From Methanomicrobiales archaeon (GTDB lineage: Archaea > Halobacteriota > Methanomicrobia > Methanomicrobiales > Methanoculleaceae), in the NCBI GenBank assembly GCA_012510295.1, contig JAAZID010000321.1:1-9686 (forward strand): a stretch of DNA of 9,686 nucleotides, in the 5' to 3' direction. Numbering within the stretch: the first letter of the stretch is position 1; each line of letters begins with the position of its first letter. The notes under the pieces are model-generated. The model saw nothing but the letters and a program-made list of their open reading frames with translations. It was not told the DNA's origin and ran no database searches. Shown here piece after piece: positions 5,071-9,686 of this stretch. A program made the position numbers and the translations under genes.

Positions 5071-7113
5071 ATGGCAAAAAGAATGCTGAGTGAGTTCGAA
5101 TCATACGACCTCCTGAAACAATACGGAGTGCCGGTACCTGAGCATGCAATCGTCCAGACGGCTGCCGAGGCGGCCAAGGCGGCAGAAAAAGTCGGCTTCC
5201 CGGTCGTCATGAAGGTCTACTCGCCCCAGATCATTCACAAGAGTGATGCGGGCGGTGTGATCATCGGCGTCGGGTCGAAAAAAGCGGCAGAGGATGCGTT
5301 TGAGAAGATCATCAAGAATGCAAAGGCGTTCGATCCCAAAGCCGAAGTCAAGGGCGTTCTCGTCGTACAGCAGGCGGCTCCGGGGCTGGAACTGATCGTC
5401 GGCGGGAAGACCGACCCTGCGTTTGGTAAGGTGCTCACCTTCGGCATGGGTGGAACACTCGTCGAGCTGATGCAGGATGTAACCCTGCGGATCCTGCCGG
5501 TCTCAGAGGATGCCATCCGGGAGATGGTCCGTGAGATCCACGGCTACCCCATGATCAAGGGCTACCGCGGAACGAAGCCCAGGGATGAAGAAGCACTCGT
5601 ATCGGTGATCTGGGCTATCAACCGGTTCTTCTCCGAGAACAAAAACGTCGTCGAGTTCGACATCAACCCGGTCAGGCTCTACGAGTCAGGGGCCTGCATC
5701 GTCGACGCACGGGTCTTTGTAGATGATGCGGCGGTGGAGAAAGCGGTTCAGGAACGGCCGTTCGTGCCGATCGAGTACTTCACACCCCGCTCTGTAGCAG
5801 TCGTCGGGGCATCATCAGAACCAAAGAAGATGGGCTATGCCATCATGCACAACCTCCTCCACTTCCCCGGCCAGCTCTACCCGGTAAACAACAAGCGCCC
5901 CGAGGTGCAGGGACTCAAGGCGTATCCCTCCGTCCTCGATATTCCAAACCCCGTCGACATGGCGGTCATCACGGTCCCGGCAAAGCATGTGCCCTCCGTG
6001 ATCGAGGAGTGCGGACAGAAAGGAGTGACCATGGCCGTCATCATCACCGCCGGGTTCAGGGAGATGGGAGAGGGAGGAAAGGCACTTGAGGACCGTGTCC
6101 TCGATATCGCCCGGGGCTACGGCACGCGGATCGTGGGTCCAAACTGCCTCGGTCTGATCATACCGCCACGCGGCATCGATACCACCTACGTCCACCAGTC
6201 CCCGAAGTCGGGCAACATCGCCTTCATCTCCCAGAGCGGTGCTATCATCAATACCGTGGTAGACTGGAGTATCGCGCAGGATATCGGGTTTTCTGCCGTC
6301 ATATCGGTGGGCAACCAGGCCGACCTGAACTTCATCGACTACCTCCGGTTCGTGGAGCGCGATCCAAAGACCAAGGGCATCATCCTCTACATCGAGGAAC
6401 TCCAGGACGGGAAGACCTTCATGAAGGTGGTCAGCGAGGTCTCAAAGACCAAACCCGTCGTGGCGATCAAATCCGGGTCATCCCAGAAAGGGCAGGAGGC
6501 CGCATCGTCTCACACGGGATCGCTCTCGGGATCATACGACGTCTACATGGAAGCGTTCCGTGAGTCAGGCGTGATCCCGGTCCACACCCTGACCGGCGCA
6601 TTCCAGGTCGCAGAGATGCTCGCACTCCCGAAGGGCTACCCGAGAGGCAAGCGTGCGGTCGTGATCACAAACGCCGGAGGGTTTGCAGTTCTCTCCTCCG
6701 ACTATGCCGAGCGCTACAGCGTCGACCTGGTCAACCTGCCGCCGGCGGTCCTCAAGGAACTCAACGCCATCCTGCCGGACTTCTGGAACAAGAACAACCC
6801 GGTCGACCTTCTCGGCGATGCTAACGAGAAGCGGTTTGAGCAGGTCTTCGATATCCTCGCCAAACACCAGGACTTCTGGGATATGGCCTTCGTGGTCGGG
6901 TTCCCGAACCTCGTCATCGGGTCCGATCAGCTTGCAAACCAGATCGTCCGGTTCTCAGAGAAGACCGAGAACGTCATCGTCGGGACACTGCTCGGCGGCG
7001 ACTCCATGGACCGGGGCCGCAGGATCCTCAGGGAGCGCGGTATACCGGGCTTCGAAGAACTCGACTTCACCTTCCGGGTTATGGGCAGGATCCTCTGGCA
7101 GAGGTTCCGCTGA
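5071..7113 (+). CDS. ADP-forming acyl/acetyl-CoA synthetase, fused beta-alpha
   Basis: A complete 680-residue NDP-forming acyl-CoA synthetase (acetate-CoA ligase, ADP-forming, family). It interconverts acyl-CoA + ADP + phosphate and acid + CoA + ATP through phospho-histidine. The N-terminal ~225 residues are an ATP-grasp (beta) domain, with QYGVPVPEH near the start, MKVYSPQIIHKSDAGG containing His56 (the beta histidine region) and FDINPVRL. A CoA-binding Rossmann domain follows (about 240-335, SVAVVGASSEP), then the ligase domains with IVGPNCLG, ISQSGA and SSHTGS, whose His481 matches the phosphorylated alpha histidine. This ATP-grasp-first order is the reverse of the common alpha-beta fusion. 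The ATG at 5071 (MAKRMLSEFESYDLL) is preferred over an in-frame TTG at 4987: GAGG lies at 5059-5062 and similarity to the family begins there, while the 28 extra residues look untranslated. It is likely monocistronic. Substrate could be acetate or other acids; in a hydrogenotrophic methanogen it may serve acetate assimilation or acyl-CoA energy recovery. Confidence 0.93.
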   Translation: MAKRMLSEFESYDLLKQYGVPVPEHAIVQTAAEAAKAAEKVGFPVVMKVYSPQIIHKSDAGGVIIGVGSKKAAEDAFEKIIKNAKAFDPKAEVKGVLVVQQAAPGLELIVGGKTDPAFGKVLTFGMGGTLVELMQDVTLRILPVSEDAIREMVREIHGYPMIKGYRGTKPRDEEALVSVIWAINRFFSENKNVVEFDINPVRLYESGACIVDARVFVDDAAVEKAVQERPFVPIEYFTPRSVAVVGASSEPKKMGYAIMHNLLHFPGQLYPVNNKRPEVQGLKAYPSVLDIPNPVDMAVITVPAKHVPSVIEECGQKGVTMAVIITAGFREMGEGGKALEDRVLDIARGYGTRIVGPNCLGLIIPPRGIDTTYVHQSPKSGNIAFISQSGAIINTVVDWSIAQDIGFSAVISVGNQADLNFIDYLRFVERDPKTKGIILYIEELQDGKTFMKVVSEVSKTKPVVAIKSGSSQKGQEAASSHTGSLSGSYDVYMEAFRESGVIPVHTLTGAFQVAEMLALPKGYPRGKRAVVITNAGGFAVLSSDYAERYSVDLVNLPPAVLKELNAILPDFWNKNNPVDLLGDANEKRFEQVFDILAKHQDFWDMAFVVGFPNLVIGSDQLANQIVRFSEKTENVIVGTLLGGDSMDRGRRILRERGIPGFEELDFTFRVMGRILWQRFR

Positions 7114-7137
7114 AGCACCTTATCCACCCAAACATAC

Positions 7138-7142
7138 TTTTT
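7138..7142 (+). terminator. T-run terminator after the ADP-forming synthetase
   Basis: Five T followed by CTT, beginning 25 nt after the TGA stop at 7111-7113, with no stable hairpin just upstream. This is typical of archaeal termination. Confidence 0.45.
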
Positions 7143-7215
7143 CTTGCCTCCCGGGGTAGAGGGAGCGCGTGAGGCTTCACTCCGCAGGCCGTATATTCCA
7201 GCTCACTCGATGGTA

Positions 7216-7234
7216 CATCCGGATAAACCGGATG
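7216..7234. promoter_or_regulatory. Perfect 7-bp inverted repeat upstream of the superoxide dismutase
   Basis: CATCCGG and CCGGATG flank the 5-nt spacer ATAAA, and two further pairs follow after one mismatch (GT at 7213-7214 with AC at 7236-7237). It lies about 100 bp before the TATA element of the next gene and about 100 bp after the synthetase stop. It may be a dimeric regulator site or an RNA hairpin; nothing in the sequence decides between them. Confidence 0.4.
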
Positions 7235-7317
7235 AACGTGATACTGTATCCAACCATTTTCCAGCGTCAGGAATCAAAAAAAGCAGACGATATGCAGGAT
7301 CGAGGTGGGATCGGCAC

Positions 7318-7326
7318 CATAAAATA
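7318..7326 (+). promoter_or_regulatory. TATA-like element of the superoxide dismutase gene
   Basis: CATAAAATA is centred about 34 nt before the chosen ATG at 7356. The predicted start near 7345-7349 leaves a leader of only about 7-11 nt, which would just contain or cut the Shine-Dalgarno-like GAAGTGAT (7344-7351). Confidence 0.5.
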
Positions 7327-7355
7327 GATCCTCTTCCTCTGTTGAAGTGATGCCT

Positions 7356-7985
7356 ATGGCTGTACAAAAGATGGTGACCGCATCACTGAAGAAGTATGAA
7401 CTGCCACCCCTGCCCTACGCGCCGGATGCCCTTGAGCCGCACATCTCAAAGGAACAGCTCTCCCTGCACCACGATAAGCACCACCAGGGCTACGTTACCG
7501 GGGCGAACGCGAACCTTGAGAAGCTCGAGAAGGCCCGGCAGGAGGGAGTCGACCTCGATATGAAGGCGCTCTTAAAGGAACTCTCGTTCAACATCGGCGG
7601 CCACGTCCTGCACTCCCTCTTCTGGCCGGGCATGGCACCGACCGGCACGGGCGGCGGCACCCCCGGGGGCGCCCTCGCGGATCTGATCGACCGGGAGTGG
7701 GGATCGTTTGACCGGTTCAAGTCGGAGTTCTCAAAGGCCGCTATCAGCACCGAGGGATCAGGCTGGGCGGCGCTGGCGTACTGCACCATAACGGACCGCC
7801 CGATGATCATGCAGATCGAGAAGCACAGCAACAACGTCTTCCCGTCGTTCCCGGTGCTGATGGTGCTCGATGTCTGGGAGCATGCTTATTACGTCGATTA
7901 CAAGAACAACCGGAGCCAGTTCGTCGATGCGTTCTGGAACGTCGTGAACTGGGACGAGGTGGGCCGCCGGGCAGAAAAGATCTAA
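7356..7985 (+). CDS. sod: Superoxide dismutase, Fe/Mn family
   Basis: A complete 209-residue cytoplasmic Fe/Mn superoxide dismutase, which disproportionates superoxide to oxygen and hydrogen peroxide. All four metal ligands are visible: His38 in LHHDKHH, His86 in [10 protein letters not shown], and Asp172 and His176 in LDVWEHAYY. The second-sphere Tyr46 (HHQGYV) and the C-terminal FWNVVNWDE are present. Gly occupies the place of E. coli MnSOD Gly77, while His157 (EKHSNN) sits where MnSOD has Gln146 and FeSOD has Ala. His here is common in archaeal, mostly iron-type, enzymes, so iron is a reasonable but unproven guess. ATG 7356 is chosen because GAAGTGAT (7344-7351) is well placed as a ribosome-binding site; GTG 7347 and ATG 7350 lie inside that element. 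The gene has its own TATA-like element and is convergent with the next gene. In an anaerobic methanogen it would protect against oxygen exposure. Confidence 0.95.
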   Translation: MAVQKMVTASLKKYELPPLPYAPDALEPHISKEQLSLHHDKHHQGYVTGANANLEKLEKARQEGVDLDMKALLKELSFNIGGHVLHSLFWPGMAPTGTGGGTPGGALADLIDREWGSFDRFKSEFSKAAISTEGSGWAALAYCTITDRPMIMQIEKHSNNVFPSFPVLMVLDVWEHAYYVDYKNNRSQFVDAFWNVVNWDEVGRRAEKI

Positions 7986-7992
7986 AACCCTC

Positions 7993-7997
7993 TTTTT
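7993..7997 (+). terminator. T-run terminator after superoxide dismutase
   Basis: TTTTT starts 8 nt after the TAA stop (7983-7985), within the 24-bp gap to the convergent minus-strand gene. No hairpin is evident. Confidence 0.45.
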
Positions 7998-8009
7998 CGA
8001 CCGCCCCCT

Positions 8010-8249
8010 CTACTCCGGTTCTCTCCTCCGCATCCTCTCGATTCGCTCCGCCACCCGCCGCCGTGCATCATCTGTCGCCGCGACGTCCCGGCGGATCGCG
8101 ATCTCAAGGATGTCACCCTCGCGGGCGTTCCGGGGCAGGAGGACGCGGGGGAGGGTGAAGCGGATCGACTCGTCATCGCGGAGGAGGAGGACGGCAAGCC
8201 CCTCCTCAACCCGGTCGAGGCTCACGCGGATTATTGACTCATCCGGCAT
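8010..8249 (-). CDS. Small DUF3006-like protein
   Basis: A 79-residue protein with a VSLDRVEEGLAVLLLRDDES beginning, a LPRVLLPRNAREGDIL middle and an Arg/Glu-rich helical tail (RRRVAERIERMRRREPE). This is the pattern of DUF3006, a small beta-rich family of unknown function often found next to MBL-fold, ComEC-like proteins. The family assignment is from memory of the pattern, not a search. It has no signal peptide or membrane segment, so it is probably cytoplasmic. The ATG at 8249 lies 3 nt after the TGA of the upstream MBL gene (8255-8253), and GGAG at 8262-8259, inside that gene, serves as ribosome-binding site, so the two are almost certainly cotranscribed and translationally coupled. The TAG stop at 8012-8010 is convergent with superoxide dismutase. 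Confidence 0.8.
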   Translation of the reverse strand: MPDESIIRVSLDRVEEGLAVLLLRDDESIRFTLPRVLLPRNAREGDILEIAIRRDVAATDDARRRVAERIERMRRREPE

Positions 8250-8252
8250 CCG

Positions 8253-9452
8253 TCATCGCTCCATGGTACTTATGACCCCGCCGGCCGCGTCGGAGAGCGT
8301 GGCGATATCACCGTCGTTGTTCCAGACAGGGCTCTTCCTGTCCCAGTAGAGGTCAGTCGCTGTATCGTTGCCCGGGCCGGTGTGGAGTGTCACGCTGGCT
8401 CCCGCATCAAGATTGAAGAGCGGGAATGTGTAGGTGTTTCGCGTCCCTTCATCAGTGATCGTCCAGCCGGTGAGGTTGACCGCCGTCGCGTCGGCGTTTG
8501 CGATGAAAACCTCCTCATCCTGGAGATCCAGGCCGGCGATGTACACGCCGGAAGGGGGAGGAGTAGCCGTCACCCGGGGGCTCTCTCCAATCGTGACGGC
8601 GAGCGCTCTCCCGTCGGTGGTGACGATGATGGTTCCCTCAAGGTCAGTCCGGTGGATGCGTGAACCGATCGCCCCGAGGCGCTCGAGCGCCTCTTCGTGA
8701 GGATGACCGTAGTCGTTCCCTGCCCCGACGGTGATGACGCTGATCGAGGGACTGACCGCGGAGAGGAACCCGGCCGATGATGCGTATCGGCTCGCGTGGT
8801 GCCCGACCTTCAGGACATCCGCGTCGAGGTCGAGCCCGGCCTCCATCATGCTCTCCTCCGCCGGCCTCCCGGCATCACCCGTCAGGAGGTAGGAGACGTC
8901 CCCGTAGATCACCTTCAGGACGATGGAGTCTTCGTTTATGTCGCCGAGCGGCTCTTTCCCCGGGTTCTCGACCAGGATCTCAAGGTCCGGGTCGAGGGCG
9001 ATCGTCTGCCCCCGCTCCGCCACCACGTACGGTATACCCAGCTCCTCAACACGGGTGAGCAGGTTCTCATAGGTCGCCGTGGGGTGAGGCTGCCCGGCAT
9101 CAATGAACTGGCCGACCGGGAAGGCGGATATGACATCAAGAAGGCCGCCTATGTGGTCAGAGTGCGCATGGGTTGCCACCACCACATCGAGGCGCTCGAT
9201 ACCCCGCGACCGGATATACGCTATGACGCGCTCCCCCATATCACGCTCGCCGGCATCGACGAGCATGGCCTTATCGCGGAACTCTACAAGGATTGAGTCA
9301 CCCTGTCCGACGTCGATGAAGTGGACGAGGAGGTCTCCGTGGGGTAGACCCGGGACTATCTCCGGCTGCACACCGGGGATAGAACAGCCCGCCACCATTA
9401 TGCAGGCGGCGAGGACCAGACAGAGCAGGCAGTGTACAGATCGGGCTTGCAT
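8253..9452 (-). CDS. Lipoprotein with ComEC-like metallo-beta-lactamase domain and C-terminal lamin-tail domain
   Basis: A complete 399-residue protein predicted to be exported and lipid-anchored: residues 1-22 are a signal peptide with a hydrophobic LLCLVLAACIMVAG core, and the lipobox VAGC places the lipidated Cys at 23. Residues about 40-285 form a metallo-beta-lactamase fold of the ComEC/Rec2 type: VHFIDVGQGDS, the HAHSDH metal motif (H95, H97, D99, H100), LLTGD (D193) and VGHHAS (H218, H219). Residues about 301-399 match a lamin-tail domain (VYIAGLDLQDEEVFIAN, LTGWTITDEG, a Tyr-Thr-Phe strand, and WNNDGDIATLSD), a beta-sandwich often appended to secreted nucleases. I infer an extracytoplasmic hydrolase, possibly acting on DNA or phosphodiesters; the substrate is unknown. 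The ATG at 9452 is chosen over an upstream GTG/TTG-type extension because it starts the signal peptide and is preceded by AGGAG (9463-9459). It is followed at once by the DUF3006-like gene. Confidence 0.9.
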   Translation of the reverse strand: MQARSVHCLLCLVLAACIMVAGCSIPGVQPEIVPGLPHGDLLVHFIDVGQGDSILVEFRDKAMLVDAGERDMGERVIAYIRSRGIERLDVVVATHAHSDHIGGLLDVISAFPVGQFIDAGQPHPTATYENLLTRVEELGIPYVVAERGQTIALDPDLEILVENPGKEPLGDINEDSIVLKVIYGDVSYLLTGDAGRPAEESMMEAGLDLDADVLKVGHHASRYASSAGFLSAVSPSISVITVGAGNDYGHPHEEALERLGAIGSRIHRTDLEGTIIVTTDGRALAVTIGESPRVTATPPPSGVYIAGLDLQDEEVFIANADATAVNLTGWTITDEGTRNTYTFPLFNLDAGASVTLHTGPGNDTATDLYWDRKSPVWNNDGDIATLSDAAGGVISTMER

Positions 9453-9478
9453 TCTTCTCTCCTGAGGTATCGGATGCC

Positions 9479-9488
9479 TTTCTATAAG
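9479..9488 (-). promoter_or_regulatory. Possible TATA element of the MBL lipoprotein gene
   Basis: CTTATAGAAA on the minus strand lies about 32 nt before the ATG and overlaps the TAG stop of the upstream frame (9484-9482). A start about 26 nt downstream would fall at or inside the AGGAG, so either the leader is extremely short or the gene is read through from upstream. Confidence 0.3.
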
Positions 9489-9686
9489 TGTGCTGAGGTC
9501 GGATGATCGGCCGCGACCTCCCGCGCCCGGAGCACGGTGAGCCGGACCCCTGCCGCCCCATCCATCCACCCGAGGTCGAACGTCCTCACCTCACCGTGAG
9601 TCCGGCAGAACTCCTGGAGGTCGAGCATATGCCGGAGCCCTGCCGCCGCCTTCTCGCTCTGCAAAAGATCGAGCGGCGGCTCCAGC
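9482..9686 (-). CDS. Hypothetical protein, C-terminal part (5' partial, runs off the right edge)
   Basis: The frame stays open from the TAG at 9484-9482 to the window edge, giving at least 67 residues; a TTG at 9664 is not needed as a start because the frame continues beyond it. The visible part is soluble and mixed in character: a helical beginning (SEKAAAGLRHMLDLQEFC), then a strand-like stretch RTFDLGWMDGAAGVRLTVLRA. I do not recognise the family. It ends 29 bp before the MBL lipoprotein ATG on the same strand, so the two may share an operon. The reading is supported mainly by position and by GC-rich codon use like its neighbours. Confidence 0.5.
   Translation of the reverse strand, partial: LEPPLDLLQSEKAAAGLRHMLDLQEFCRTHGEVRTFDLGWMDGAAGVRLTVLRAREVAADHPTSAHL

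Noticed and set aside
7144..7350. 68-codon frame between the ADP-forming synthetase and the dismutase
   Set aside because: No ribosome-binding site; it begins right after the T-run and contains the palindrome and the dismutase TATA element, as expected for intergenic sequence.
9453..9569. 39-residue upstream extension of the MBL lipoprotein frame
   Set aside because: It would bury the signal peptide behind a Gly/Arg/Pro-rich segment and overlap the upstream gene; the ATG at 9452 with AGGAG gives a proper lipoprotein signal.

Overview
The window looks like chromosomal DNA from a GC-rich methanogenic archaeon, most likely order Methanomicrobiales (Methanoculleus-like). That placement is inferred from gene content and signals, not from a database search. 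The archaeal evidence is a tRNA-Trp gene whose intron is a box C/D guide RNA bounded by a bulge-helix-bulge splice motif, TATA-type promoters, T-run terminators without hairpins, a fused ADP-forming acyl-CoA synthetase, and a 5'-deoxyadenosine/methylthioadenosine salvage gene pair of the kind studied in methanogens.

Layout. (1) 1-1947, plus strand: the 3' part of a methylthioadenosine/methylthioinosine phosphorylase-family gene, overlapping by ATGA a complete amidohydrolase of the 5'-deoxyadenosine/MTA/SAH deaminase family. Together they would deaminate and then phosphorolyse the nucleoside by-products of SAM enzymes. (2) 1990-3690, minus strand: a complete AMP-forming acyl-CoA synthetase, probably from a leaderless transcript. 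(3) 3781-3933, plus strand: tRNA-Trp(CCA) with a 79-nt intron carrying boxes C, D', C' and D. Its two guide segments point exactly at C34 and C39 of the same pre-tRNA. (4) 3934 to about 4936: roughly 1 kb without a credible gene, dominated by two ~300-bp GC-rich tandem units with nested sub-repeats and a conserved hairpin. (5) 5071-7113, plus strand: an ADP-forming acyl-CoA synthetase with the ATP-grasp (beta) part ahead of the CoA-binding (alpha) part, preceded by a long leader that may be structured. (6) 7356-7985, plus strand: an Fe/Mn superoxide dismutase. (7) 8010-9452, minus strand: a two-gene unit of a lipoprotein with a ComEC-like metallo-beta-lactamase domain plus a lamin-tail domain, followed by a DUF3006-like small protein. 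(8) 9482-9686, minus strand: the C-terminal end of an unrecognised protein running off the right edge.

Functionally this is mostly housekeeping: nucleoside salvage, acyl-CoA formation by two unrelated enzymes, oxygen defence, and a surface hydrolase/nuclease candidate. The most informative non-coding parts are the self-guiding tRNA intron, the unexplained tandem repeat and the leader of the ADP-forming synthetase.
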